Positions 39,997 to 50,446 of a stretch of DNA of 64,000 nt are shown here, piece after piece (position 1 is the first letter of the stretch; every line of letters begins with the position of its first letter). This DNA is from Pseudoips prasinana (Eukaryota > Arthropoda > Insecta > Lepidoptera > Nolidae): NCBI GenBank assembly GCA_951640165.1, contig OX621250.1:9300001-9364000 (forward strand). The letters run 5' to 3'. Made by a program: the position numbers and the translations under genes. Below the pieces are notes generated by a model. That model ran no database searches, was not told where the DNA came from, and saw only the letters and a list, made by a program, of their open reading frames with translations.

Positions 39997-40143
39997 ATAT
40001 TAAAAGATATTTAACCGTTTATTATTTACCTACATCAACTCTTTGATTTGCCGCCATATTAGTGTAACTTTGGATATAATCAGGACGGAATTTGAAATGT
40101 CCCCTACTGTTCATATGAGCCTAGTACATTATTCATATTTTTT
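39968..40143 (+). repeat. direct repeat, copy 1
   Basis: ATGAATATTAAAAGATATTT, TTTATTATTTACCTACATCA, AATCAGGACGGAATTTGAAA and GTTCATATGAGCCTAGTACA are repeated about 860 bp downstream in the same direction. Confidence 0.85.
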
Positions 40144-40158
40144 TATTTGTATTAGGGA

Positions 40159-40199
40159 ACCTTTAAAATTTAGAGTGTATCACTCTAAATTTTAAAGGT
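40159..40199. repeat. 19-bp perfect inverted repeat
   Basis: ACCTTTAAAATTTAGAGTG and its exact complement surround TAT. It lies just right of direct repeat copy 1, next to a shorter stem (GAAAGTGC, GCACTTTC at 40206-40225). Confidence 0.92.
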
Positions 40200-40815
40200 G
40201 GAATTGAAAGTGCCCCTGCACTTTCTATTCCATCACTCTCATGATTTCATTTCATTTATTCACAGTTCACAGTAAATAGAGTTTACAATGTAGGTCTTAT
40301 TATAGGGTAGGCCTTATAATCTATTTAGCCTCTTCAAGACATGCGAACATAGGAACACATAGTGCATAGCTTATATTAATTAATTGTTACAACACAGTAA
40401 ATATCATGTCACAGCTTTTAGCCGTCAGTAAAATTAAAAAAGGAGATGATTAAATTAACATAAGTATATAAATAGGTGTATTAATAATAATTGAATTTAT
40501 GTCACATATGATATGGGATATGATCCGATGGGACGACTAGAGATACGACCGGAAAGAGGTCAGGCACAGGAACGACGGCTTTACGTGCTCTCCGAGGCAT
40601 GGGGGTGTAATATCGTCAACTCCCCGACTTCGGGCTGATACTAAGAAATTTCTTTTTACGGAAAGATCCCATAATCACTTTTTGGCCCAACCCGGGAATT
40701 GAACCCAGGACTTCATTATTCCCATAATCACTTTTTGGCCCGACCCAGGATTTGATCCCAGGACTTTATTATCTGCAGTTGAACACGCTACCGCTAGACC
40801 AATGAGTTATACACG
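40200..40815 (-). repeat. SINE-4 split by an insert, with a doubled head
   Basis: The body blocks CACTTTCTATTCCATCACTC (to 40243) and TGATCCGATGGGACGACTAG (from 40521) are contiguous in other copies, so about 275 bp between them is an insertion (T-rich start TTTCATTTCATTTATTCAC, class unknown). Two consecutive heads, GAATTGAACCCAGGACTTC at about 40693 and GATTTGATCCCAGGACTTT at about 40749, follow. Confidence 0.65.
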
Positions 40816-40826
40816 AACACATTCAA

Positions 40827-41005
40827 ATGGCACGGCGCGCGGGGCCCGCTTTGATGAATATTAAAAAAAATTTAATCATTTATTATTTACCTACATCAAT
40901 CCTTTGTATTCGCCGCCGTATTAGAGTTCCTTGCGACAAAATCAGGACGGAATTCGAAATGTCCCCTAATGTTCATATGAGCCTAGTACATTATTCATAT
41001 TTTTT
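40827..41005 (+). repeat. direct repeat, copy 2
   Basis: Matches copy 1 (39968-40143) from the GCGCGCGGGGC patch through CCTAGTACATTATTCATATTTTTT with scattered changes. A 64-codon frame here is broken in copy 1, so coding is unlikely. Confidence 0.85.
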
Positions 41006-41622
41006 CGTAATTTATCAGTAGTCGTACCGCGTGGGTTTATCTGGTTAGTTTGTATAGTTTGTATTAAAAATTAAGTACCTATTCGTTTCCGGCCAGATTA
41101 AATTCACATACTGAAAGAAAAATTTAATATTCTTACTATTTAACACACAAAAAAATATCTGCAGTTACATAAGTCAATTAAATTATTTATTTCTCCTAGA
41201 TCCAACATCTTGCGGAATATCAATTTAAATTAAATTAAGTGATTTTTCCTAGTTATCAAAGTATGAATGATTAAAATGTCGTTAAAAATTGGAGCAAAAA
41301 TTCAGTTAAACATTTGATTGAATCTTAAAATAAACACGTGTAATAAATTATGTGACTGTACAGAACCACACTTTTTATTTACAGTCTAAGTAGTAGGTAC
41401 CCAAAGAGTTCGCGGTAAGGTTCATTACCCTTGCGGCTGAGTTTTTAGTGTTGTTCATAATGTCGGTAATCTTTCTTGTTGATTTAGGTGGTCGATAGAA
41501 AAATAAATTACTAGTTGAATAAAAAATGATTATTTCTGTTTGAAGTTTCGTCCATAGGTAGCCGTCCTGATACCCTATAACCCCCTTAAGTTACGTTCAC
41601 ACTTTCTGTTACACGTTGTATA

Positions 41623-42640
41623 CATTAAAAACGTATAATCCTGAACTTTTCAGTTAGAGGTTTTTTTAAGACTTTAACCACTTTCCTCCTAAATTTCATA
41701 ATTTCATTAATTATTCACAGAAAATTAAAACTCTGTATAAATTACAAAGGGTGTCGATCTGTCTTATTTATTACTATGATTATACGTCAGGCTCAAATTG
41801 AGTCGCGTGCGCAACATTACCAGTAAGATTACTGATCCTCTAATTATATAAATTTGGATAGACACGTGTTACTACGATTTGGTAGTATCGGAACAAATTG
41901 TTGCTGGATTTAAAAATAAAACTACGAATATTTACTAGTTATCCCTTGTTTCATTAATCAATGTTTCGTCTGAAGAACTACGTTCGTCAATAAACAGCTG
42001 ATAATACCAACGGATATTGTTTAGATTATTATGTCTAAAAGCACTACATGTTATATAAGATAGTGTAAAGTATGAAAGTCATTGTCGAAGGGTGTGGTTG
42101 GATTCTCATGATTATTAGAATATTTTTAATTCTAGCTAAATTAAGTTAGTACATTTAACCAACGAAAGAATTTATCTGAGCATAAATATTTCATTACGAC
42201 AATTTTTTTTTATCTTTTATGATTCGTAGAGTTTTGACATCGAAGAATAACTGAAGGCATAAACTTCGTAAATATATTTATTAATAATATTAGTCTATGA
42301 AATCTGGAAAACATAAAAATGTTGAATAAATTAAGCTTGACATAAATGCGATTGGACAATGACATTGCGTCATTCCCTTTTGTGGAGAGTTTAGCGGAAG
42401 TGTAGGTATTAAGAATATAGATTGTTTTAACCAATAATAAGTAAAAAAATGTTAACAGTTAATAAGTGAGGCAGAAATATTATACCTACTGAAGTTTTAC
42501 TTATAATTACTCAATAATATTCAGCAACTAGCTCAAGATAGAGACCACTGGAATTCTTTAGAAGAGGCCTTCATCTCCGCTTAAAGAGGGGTTCTTGCAT
42601 AAGATTTTTTTAGTATTTCAATAACCATATTTACCCATTT
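41623..42640. other. unassigned AT-rich DNA
   Basis: No recognised repeat or gene over about 1 kb. Confidence 0.35.
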
Positions 42641-42642
42641 TT

Positions 42643-43235
42643 AGGGTTCCGTAGCCAAATGGCAAAAAACGAAACCCTTATATATTCGACATGTCTGTCT
42701 GTCTGTCCGTCCGTATGTCACAGCCACTTTTTTCCGAAACTATAAGAGCTGTACTACTGAAACTTGGTAAGTAGATGTATTCTGTGAACCGCATTAAGAT
42801 TGTTAAACAAAAATAGAAAAATAACAATTATTTTGGGGGGTCGCCATACATAGAACTGAAACTCAATTTTTTTTTTACATCGTAACCATACATGTGGGGT
42901 ATCTATAGATAGGTCTTCTAAAATGATATTGAGGTTCCCCATATTTTTTTTTTCTAATAGTTTGCGCGAGAGACACTTCCAAAGTGGAAAAATGATCCCC
43001 CCCTGTAACTTCTAAAATAAGAGAATGATAAAACTAAAAAAAATATATGATGTACATTAAAACTAAACATGTAAACTAACAACAAAAATTGGTTTGAACG
43101 AGATATAGTAAGTAGTTTTTTTTTAATGCGTCATAAATCGTAAACCGTAATTTACCTTTCATTTAATCAACTGAAATACTTGCTGCTGCGGAACCCTTCA
43201 TGGGCGAGTCCGACTCGCACTTGGCCGGTTTTTTT
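42643..43235 (+). repeat. Rep-K: common moth-type repeat (GGGTTCCGTAGCC ... CTTGGCCGG)
   Basis: It starts AGGGTTCCGTAGCCAAATGG, has a CTGTCTGTCTGTCCGTCCG microsatellite at about 42693, and ends CGAGTCCGACTCGCACTTGG followed by CCGG and a T run. I recall this pair of ends as a very frequent non-coding repeat in lepidopteran genomes, probably a non-autonomous DNA element. There is no coding frame. Confidence 0.65.
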
Positions 43236-44084
43236 TATTCATTTTATACTTCATACTTTCTAAACTCTGTAACATACTTGCGAGAAATATAAGGCTTTTT
43301 ATTTTATTATTATTATTTATTCAGCATTTATCATCATATATCATCATTATTAAACAAGTAATTTATTAAGAAATAAAAAAAAAACATGGGTATACCATGA
43401 AATTTTAGAGAAATAACCCTCTTGGATTGAATTTCCTCTATTCCGCACTCTTTATTTGCCTTCTTTTCTGGTCAATAGCAGTCCGGTTTAGGTTCTTGGT
43501 GTTATTCACTCGTACTTTGGAGAGCCCCATCGAATTATGAGCGTGTGGGAATAAAGAGACACTATGTCCCCCACCAAATGTGACGTCACATTGTTGAATC
43601 TATTAATCATGTCATTGCCCCAAGTGAGGTTGTCCGTTTTGTGAGCCTAAGTAAAATTTTGAGGGATTTATCGGGAACATAATTTTTACCCTCCAAATTG
43701 TTTTGTAAGATTGGTTGTATCTGACTAATGCCTAAACCTAAGGATTCCCAATCTCATGGTAGGTCATCATATTATATTGATATGAGAGGTATAGCACCAA
43801 TCTTTTCATTGTTAACTGTGGTAGACAGACAACCATCACGAAATTCATTACTGATATTGATATTGATATGACTGCATTTGATTCTGCAAACCAGTTTTAA
43901 ACAGTCGCATGGTGCATTTTCGCCAAAAGCAGTTTGAAGACCTAGAGTAGTAAATCATACTATACGGAATGTTTTCCAAATCAGACCCATGGTGACGGTG
44001 ACACGCAACATTAAAAATGGCGCCAAACCATAAAAACAAGTAACAAATTTATGAAAGACACTGTGTTTTAAGTTCCATTTTCGA
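43236..44084. other. mostly unassigned; LINE-like tail near 43290
   Basis: AAATATAAGGCTTTTTATTT then TATTATTATTATTT at 43287-43320 is a likely retroposon 3' end. The rest has no named feature. Confidence 0.35.
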
Positions 44085-44325
44085 ATGTCATAATTTGTTT
44101 TTAAATATTGTTAATAAAAGTGGCCATATCGGGCTTGTTTTAGTGCGGTATACTCGTATGTAATGTTATTTACTACACAATGTAATTTCATAACTGAGTT
44201 TTAAAACCAAAAAGTTTTATTTACGACTGTCGTAATTCGTTTTTAAATATCGCTAATGAAAGTGGCCTTTACGATTTTTTTTCGATTTATGTATAATGTC
44301 ATTTACTACACCATACTAGTTTATA
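44085..44325. repeat. two diverged tandem copies, about 141 bp
   Basis: TTTTTAAATATTGTTAATAA and AAGTGGCC near 44098 return as TTTTTAAATATCGCTAATGA and AAGTGGCC near 44240; GTATGTAATGTTATTTACTA likewise returns as GTATAATGTCATTTACTA. Confidence 0.75.
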
Positions 44326-44609
44326 ACGTCACTATTTTCTATTGCATCGAATCGAAATGGTAAAGCTCACTTACTTCACAATAATGGAGCAACAAAGTAT
44401 TGAACCAAAACACGTCTATGACAATGATCAGGTATAAGATATCTATGTTAATGTCCCTCGACATAGTAATGTAGGACTTTTGAGAAAATTATAGGTGGCG
44501 CAACATCATCGAGATCGAATGGGTGACCGATTAAAATCATTCGGTCACCGATTCAAGCCTCACTGCGGGCGTCTTGTAATGATATATAGATGGTAAAGTA
44601 TCAATATAA
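44326..44609. other. unassigned, with a tRNA-like scrap
   Basis: ATCATCGAGATCGAATGGGT near 44505 and GGTCACCGATTCAAGCCTC near 44544 look tRNA-like but cannot be placed in a family. Confidence 0.3.
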
Positions 44610-44875
44610 TAATATAATATCGTAGAACATTATTCACACACAGCCATCTGATCCCAAAATAAGCAGAGCTTGTACTATGGAAACATGATAACTAATATGG
44701 TTACTACATATACTACTTTTGTTTTTAAATATATAATTAAAGAGATATTTACACCCAGATTCAGGACAGTCAGACATGTTCATGCACACAAATACCTATT
44801 CTGTCCTGGGTGGAAATCGAACCCACGACCTGCGACAGTTCAACGGTTGAGCCACTAGACTATCACTTATACTTC
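44610..44875 (-). repeat. SINE-2 copy
   Basis: CACACAGCCATCTGATCCCA, CTTGTACTATGGAAACATG, TTTACACCCAGATTCAGGAC and the head GGAAATCGAACCCACGACC follow 58965-59228. Confidence 0.75.
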
Positions 44876-45044
44876 AAAGTTTATAATGACTACTATATGT
44901 ACTATTGTTTAGTTAAGCATATAACTACACACTGTTTGTAATAGCATTCTGTAGAGTGTATTTAAAAATTTGACATTCACAATATGCTCAATACTGGAAG
45001 AGTAAAGCTCCTACTGGATTGCACATAAAATCCCTTATAAAATT

Positions 45045-45205
45045 TTCTCCTCCATAAAACTGAGGTCTATTCCTATTCCCTTACAGTTCATGCGGCCAGG
45101 CTGTGGTACCTACTCTCTTCCACCAAATATTCGTAACTACAATTTTATTTATTCTTTTAAAAGACAAGCCTATAACCACTATCTATTCATTTCACTCAGT
45201 TAGAA
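45045..45205 (+). pseudogene. LINE ORF2 C-terminal fragment, degraded
   Basis: From about 45065 one frame gives SIPIPLQFMRPGCGTYSLPP then NIRNYNFIYSFKRQAYNHYL and a TAG. LW-LP-NIR-(x)n-SFKRQ-NHYL is the usual ending of a Jockey-like LINE ORF2, with the leading RLWYLLPP read in a shifted frame. Non-functional. Confidence 0.45.
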
Positions 45206-45299
45206 TGTGTTTAGTGTACTTTAAATTTAACATTCAATATAATACAGGTATTTAAGTATTTATGTAAATATTAGTACGTAAGTTTATTATTGACCTTTT

Positions 45300-45490
45300 T
45301 TATTGCTTTAGGAAGCAGACGAGCTAGCGGCTCACCCGATGGTAAGTGGTAACCGCTGCTCATGGACATTCGCAGTGCCAGGGCCCAGCAAACCGCTGCC
45401 TACCGTGATATTAATACTCTTTTTAAACCTTGTTTGAAGAAGGACATTTCGTAGCGCTGGGGAAACACCGCAGCAGGTAACGACCTACAC
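45300..45490 (+). repeat. Rep-I copy, diverged
   Basis: AGCAGACGAGCTAGCGGCTC, ACCCGATGGTAAGTGGTAAC and CATGGACATTCGCAGTGCCA follow Rep-I. Confidence 0.6.
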
Positions 45491-45572
45491 ACATTATTGC
45501 CTATCTTTAATTATTTATCCTGTCGCGGGTCTGCTGGAAGAAATTTCTTACGAATAAAAAAATACAAAAAAA

Positions 45573-46255
45573 TAAAAAAGGTTTTTATTCACGTAGACTT
45601 TAAAAAAGCGCTTGTAAATAGTCAGAACATGTTTGTAGTAATACAGTTATTATTTCTAGTTACTTATTACAGATATTTAGGTACATGGAATGTTAAAACA
45701 TTTATACAATTTATTTTATAATGGTAGTGATATTTAGCTAGTTTGTATTAAGTTATTGTCAAGGAGATTATGTTTAGGTTTAATTATTGAAATTTATATT
45801 TTACTACATATTGTCTGAATGGTTCTGTCTATATTAAGGTATGAATTCAGTATTATTATTATAACGGACGTTGTGTTTAAAACGACGGTCGCGCTTTAAT
45901 GCTACCACCGGATCCAATGCGCCCCAACTGAGAAGACCCAGCGAAACAAACTCAGCAGGTTCATCTACTACCGGTTTCAACATGGCCCAGTTGAGACGGT
46001 CCGGCGAAACATACTCAAGCGGGCATGAACACGGGATTTGGTCCACTTAAAGTAATTATTTAGTAGGCAAACACAATATCTGCTCGATCGGTTGTCTGAA
46101 TGAATATTAATTTAGATTATATTTAGGAAACAAAAGAAAAACATCGAAACAATAACATTATTCATTTTGAGACAGAGTCAATAAATTTAAATTTAGTATA
46201 TGTTAGCAATCATATTACAGATAGTCACAGATAGTTCACGTAACTCAACAAATTA
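45573..46255 (-). repeat. Rep-J, inverted copy with an internal open frame
   Basis: The minus strand repeats 28240-28890 almost completely. The open frame (45834-46046) reads LNWAMLKPVVDEPAEFVSLG then LLSWGALDPVVALKRDRRFK and ends at the same TAA. Relative to 28473-28643 it has 42 extra bases (14 codons) near its start, between two GGAC motifs. I do not recognise the peptide. Confidence 0.65.
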
Positions 46256-46298
46256 GTCATGTCAATATGGCTGTCTGTACATAAGCAGATCCTATGTA

Positions 46299-46433
46299 CA
46301 GACGCCAGCACATCAAGCTACCCCAATCTGTCAAATTTCTTTTATAGATTTTCAACTTTATCACATAAGCATAAGGTTCACTTTTAATTGGAGAAATTTG
46401 ACAGATGGGGGTAGCTTGATGTGCTGGCGTCTG
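46299..46433. mobile_element. MITE, GTACAGACGCC family, best copy
   Basis: The terminal repeats of about 43 bases start CAGACGCCAGCACATCAAGC and extend through TACCCCAATCTGTCAAATTTC with two or three mismatches. TA flanks both ends (46297-46298, 46434-46435). The centre is about 48 bases. Copies at 10189-10327 and 11288-11331. Confidence 0.8.
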
Positions 46434-46559
46434 TACTCTTCGTTTCTTGCAACTTTTTGTTACAATTTTATGTTTTTGTGTGTACATGAATAAAATAAAA
46501 AATGAATAAAAGATTAAGTCAGCGCAGATATTTTCAAATAGCTACCACCGGTGAGATCT

Positions 46560-46667
46560 TGGGTAAGTTAACTATTAGATCTCTAATAATATAATCTCAA
46601 AACTCAGATTGTCTCTAGAACATATCGTTCTTCACGAAGTATGAACGAGGTCGCGGGGAAAAGCTAG
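46560..46667 (+). mobile_element. Helitron-type 3' end remnant
   Basis: AACGAGGTCGCGGGGAAAAGCTAG then T at 46644-46668 has the GC-rich block and CTAG^T of the Helitron families. The 5' limit is uncertain. Confidence 0.4.
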
Positions 46668-46920
46668 TTTGAATATAAATGTACCTCCGACCTATGAGCT
46701 ATGTGTAAGATAATGAAATAGACGAACATTTACTGTTAATATATTTTCGCAATAACCAATTATATCACAAAGAGGTTCATATCGTGCCTGTTCCGTTAGG
46801 TGCACGCATTTTTGATACGGTATACAATGCCGCCGATATTTTGTTATGGATTGCTGATGTCTGGTTACTGGATGTGGCTTTTAAATACACATTATTTTCT
46901 CTTAAAACATTATCATTGGG
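46668..46920. other. unassigned DNA
   Basis: An open frame starting 46784 runs into the SINE head at 46925 and is therefore not convincing. Confidence 0.3.
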
Positions 46921-46921
46921 A

Positions 46922-47100
46922 TGGTACTGCCTCGTTGGTCTAGGGGTAGCATGTTCAATCGCAAATAGTGAGGTCCTGGGTTCAGACCTAAAAGTGATTT
47001 TGGGATATTTACGTATAAGAAAATTTTTCAGCTTCAGCCCGAAGTCTGGATGTTGGCCATATTATACCCGCATGCCGAGATATCTCTTACTAATGTAAAT
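46922..47100 (+). repeat. SINE-4 head and partial body
   Basis: GCCTCGTTGGTCTAGGGGTA matches the 5' part of tRNA-Pro, followed by TGAGGTCCTGGGTTCAGACC (B box) and a short body. The anticodon arm is not tRNA-like, so I call a SINE, not a tRNA gene. Confidence 0.65.
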
Positions 47101-48114
47101 TTTTAGGTTTTTTATTTTCAATAAACTTATATTAGATTTATACAATATTGCATGCCGTACCACGAAAATCTGCACAGTTATCGAATTTTTAACTCAACTG
47201 AAATTCTGTGTTTCGTGATAACAATTTTCTTTTGATAATTTCCTATTGACACGTTACGTGACAAAAGTATTGTCCATTATCATTCCATTTCCATTCCGAA
47301 AGATCATTACATTGTAAGTTAATTATTATATTAAAAATAAAATGTATAAATAATGTAATTGTTTCGCTTTTGGCCATAAACTAGTTGATGTCTATATCAT
47401 ATATACACATCTATGGTTTAAATATTAATTTCATTTCCACGTGGAACAAATTATCCACTTCACGTAATGACTACATGTCAATAACGTTTGCTTAGGTAGC
47501 AAGTAATAATGCCTAAGAGTTTCTTAGATTTAAGTCGATAAAAAAAAACAAAATTAAACTTCAAATCATATTAAAATCTCTTCCAGGAACCTACATCTGT
47601 AGTATTTAGATTATATCTGTGGGTATTTATATCGTTAATAGGATCCACTCATTTGGGCATGACTTGCTGAACTGTGCGCATGTGGGGTCTCTCTTGCTCT
47701 ACGTACAGTCGACGCCACGACGGTGGTTACATTTTGACCTTAACAACATCTTTATTACGTAGGCCATAAGGGTAGTTTTCGTTGTGCAGTAGTATACGCT
47801 GACGTGTCGTCCACAGCACAATGTTACGGGATATTTTTTGTTCTATTTTGTTAGGTTAATTGGCTGTGTGCTTTGGCTAATGAAGGCAATGGGCTGTCAG
47901 TTTTTGTTGGCTTGAGGTCTTCGGAGTGTATTGAAAGTAAAGTAACTAGAAAATCTAGCCTGTCGGTGGTGGTATCGACGATACAGCTACATTCTATGTT
48001 CTTCTAGAAGTATCTATTTCCGGTCCCTGGGGCTAGGTGACCCTGCATCCTGAGGGGTAGCAGTATAAGCGATTAACCACAACTTGTGAGGAGAACAAGT
48101 GAAAATAGTTAGAC
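47101..48114. other. about 1 kb without recognised features
   Basis: No repeat or gene was recognised. The part from 47640 to 48060 is less AT rich than average and might be unique host DNA. Confidence 0.35.
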
Positions 48115-48310
48115 TGCACATGCGGCGCAGTGGCTAAGACAGTCGCCTCGCCACTTCGTGTCACGGGTTCGAGTCCCGCGCCGGACAACTATTTGTATGA
48201 CCCATAAGTCTGTTCTGAGTCTGGATGTAATTTGTGTCCGTCTATTATATGTTTGTAAAATACCCCGCGACACAGGTACTAGATACCCTAATGTGGGCGT
48301 TGTCTTAAAA
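48115..48310 (+). repeat. SINE-3 copy, best preserved
   Basis: The head reads ATGCGGCGCAGTGGCTAAGA with B box CGGGTTCGAGTCCCGC, then GGACAACTATTTGTATGACC, CTGAGTCTGGATGTAATTTG, CCCCGCGACACAGG and CCTAATGTGGGCGTTGTC, ending in an A-rich run. Confidence 0.8.
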
Positions 48311-48674
48311 AAAATAATATATAAAATTAAATTTACACTTTAGCAGTAGCTGATAGATGCAGAAGTATTACGCCTGCAGGATATAGAATATCTGCGTCTA
48401 AAGTTACACTATCGTCAAAGGCGGGTTCAGATATCAGAGCCTTGTAAGATCTCTGGCTAAGATATAAGTAAGTCTCTACGATTCGTCTGTAGCTCCAGCT
48501 TAAGGGCTGCATTTAACCCGCTCTCCACTCGAATTCTAATTTAAAAACGTTAAGAAGATTAAATATAATAATAATAAAGATTTTATTTCCGAATAGTTTA
48601 CCTCCATAGCAATTTTTTATTACTACGACCAAAATACGATTTTTTTTTCTTATCTCTATGGAGATTATATAGTA
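48311..48674. other. unassigned DNA
   Basis: A T-rich ATAATAATAAAGATTTTATT at 48566-48590 may be a minus-strand retroposon end. Nothing else recognised. Confidence 0.3.
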
Positions 48675-48748
48675 AGTATTCATCATCATCATGGCAGCCG
48701 AATGACTACCACTGCAGGACAAAGGCCTCCCCAAAAGATTTCCAAATT
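48675..48748 (-). repeat. RTE-like LINE 3' tail (family B)
   Basis: CATCATCATCATGGCAGCCG, ACTACCACTGCAGGACAAAG and GCCTCCCCAAAAGATTTCC on the minus strand. Confidence 0.6.
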
Positions 48749-49053
48749 ACATTGTGACCATCATTTAGAGGGATATTTTTTATTTGTTTAAAATTATATT
48801 ATTATTATTTCGTCAGGGTCATGCTTTCTATTATATGTATATCTTTTGCCATTTAAGTAACACTTCATGTATTCTATATTATTTTATGATATTTATATGA
48901 AAAATCAGAGTTCTATTTATTTTTAAGTTAAATTGCGGTATATTAATATTATTCGTATTCATTTGTTTAAATAACAACTATGACACCTAGCTGATGGCAT
49001 CCTTGAGCACTAATTGGATATTTATATAAAATAGAGAAAATAAAATATAACAC
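48749..49053. other. AT-rich lead-in to a LINE fragment
   Basis: Probably part of the same old LINE copy as 49054-49323, but no frame can be followed with confidence. Confidence 0.3.
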
Positions 49054-49323
49054 ATGTATTCTAATCCGGAAAATATTAACAAAAGATATACATTCACAAA
49101 TAATACTTACAAAAAAAATCAGACACAAAAAATTTTAACAAGGCAGGCGAATAATATCACTCTGATAACCCCTAAAAGTAATCATGGGAAAAAAAATATT
49201 ATGTATGAAGGAGTGAGGTTCTATAACAAACTGCCTAAAGATATCAAAGAAATTAAAACCCTCAAAATGTTCAAAAAAATATTAAAAGACCATATATTAA
49301 AGGACTTCTCCCTTTTATCGTAA
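49054..49323 (+). pseudogene. LINE ORF2 C-terminal fragment (Jockey/CR1-like), very AT rich
   Basis: An 89-codon frame gives NITLITPKSNHGKKNIMYEG then VRFYNKLPKDIKEIKTLKMF and KKILKDHIL. VRFYNKLP followed by a FKK-L ending is the same C-terminal pattern as at 28.1, 33.7 and 53.4 kb, but with Lys/Asn/Ile-rich composition, so it comes from a different family. The following 49324-49700 is about as AT rich. No catalytic part remains. Confidence 0.6.
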
Positions 49324-50125
49324 TAAATATAACAAAAAAAAATATAACAATATAATTAACTTAAGTAATATAAAGCGATATTATAACAAAAAGTATATTA
49401 GTAAAAAAAAACCCAACAACAAACATAAAAAATAAAAATACAAAAAACCTAAATGAAACTTAAACTTATTATTATTTTTCTTTTAATAACTATTATTATA
49501 AAATTGTTTACAAAAAAACCCACTCACATGCATAATGACCTAAAAATGCTATAATACTTATCTACTAGACAAAAACATAAAAATAAAACCTAAAAAAAAA
49601 TAATTAAATACGATTAGCGATTTCTCAGGTTGCATAAATCCATCAAAAAAACAATTATGTTGATACTATTAATATTTAAAAATATATATACATATATATT
49701 CCCATTGCGTTGTACCGAATAGTTCACGTTGCTGCGCACTATGGTATGGGCCTTAAAAACATAACTGTTTTATATACATACTAGATACGATGCGAAGCGC
49801 CGTGTGCACTTCGTTCATATCTACCCACCGCAACACAGAAAAAATGGATGTAATTTGTGTAGTTGTTAATTGTGTTATTTGTAAAATTGTTTTTGTATTG
49901 TATAGTTTAGTATTTTAGTTTAGTTTAGTATTTGTAAGTAGCCACGCTTGGCGTCCTATAGTAAGTATTTTAATTTCTCTGCAAGTGATGTATTATCTTA
50001 AGAGAAAATAAAGAATCTTTAACCGTAATAGATGATGTAAAAGTGAGTCAAAATATAATTAAAATAATACTTTTGAGACATTTTCCCCGCGTATCACATG
50101 CTAGGTCTTCCTAAGCATTCCTTCC
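49324..50125. other. extremely AT-rich DNA, likely LINE 3' UTR and beyond
   Basis: Poly-A and TA-rich runs dominate 49324-49700. No feature can be named. TAGTTTAGTATTTTAGTTTAG near 49903 is a simple local repeat. Confidence 0.3.
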
Positions 50126-50395
50126 TAACGTTTTAAGGCTGGAAGCTGAAAATCAGTTTACAGTCTATATAGACTGTAACGATATGCTGAGCTGCAGCCT
50201 TTTAGACACATGGAATTATATTTGTACTTATATTTAGATTTGTATTGTAGCTTTTATGTACTTACCTATACCTGTTCTCGCTGTTTTTGTTTATTTCTTT
50301 GTTTAAAGTAGGTAGTATATATCAGTGTAGATTTTAATGCTTTTTATGTTGTGTCTAATAAAACTTTTTCTTTCTTTCTTTCTTTTTATGCCATG
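50126..50395 (+). repeat. Rep-G copy with a (TTTC)n end
   Basis: GGCTGGAAGCTGAAAATCAG, CAGTCTATATAGACTGTAAC and GATATGCTGAGCTGCA form the uninterrupted Rep-G order; the end GTGTCTAATAAAACTTTTTC runs into (TTTC)n at 50370-50385. Confidence 0.6.
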
Positions 50396-50446
50396 ATCGC
50401 CACGCTTGGCAAATGGGTTGGCGATCGGAGTAAGATGGTCATAGTT

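Larger units (their letters stand above)
39003..41622. mobile_element. 2.6-kb segment bounded by about 40-bp inverted repeats
   Basis: The left end TATACAACGTGTAACAGAAA, then GAGTGAACGTAACTTAAGGGG, is mirrored at the right (41583-41622) with one or two mismatches. The start TATACAAC-TGTAAC resembles the ends of Rep-H. Inside are a duplicated block (39968-40143 and 40827-41005), a SINE-4 that is itself interrupted, a palindrome and a GC-rich patch. No transposase is visible, so this could be a non-autonomous DNA transposon enlarged by insertions, or two separate elements in inverted order. Confidence 0.5.

Noticed and set aside
39003..41622. LTR retrotransposon
   Set aside because: The end repeats are inverted, not direct, and no gag-pol motifs or primer-binding site are seen.
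42643..43235. host gene exon
   Set aside because: The ends and the internal TCTG microsatellite are those of a common interspersed repeat, and there is no open frame of length.
46922..47000. tRNA-Pro gene
   Set aside because: The first 20 bases and the B box resemble tRNA-Pro, but the anticodon arm is not preserved and a SINE-4-like body follows.
46784..47098. 104-codon ORF
   Set aside because: It reads through the SINE-4 head and body, so the second half is repeat sequence.
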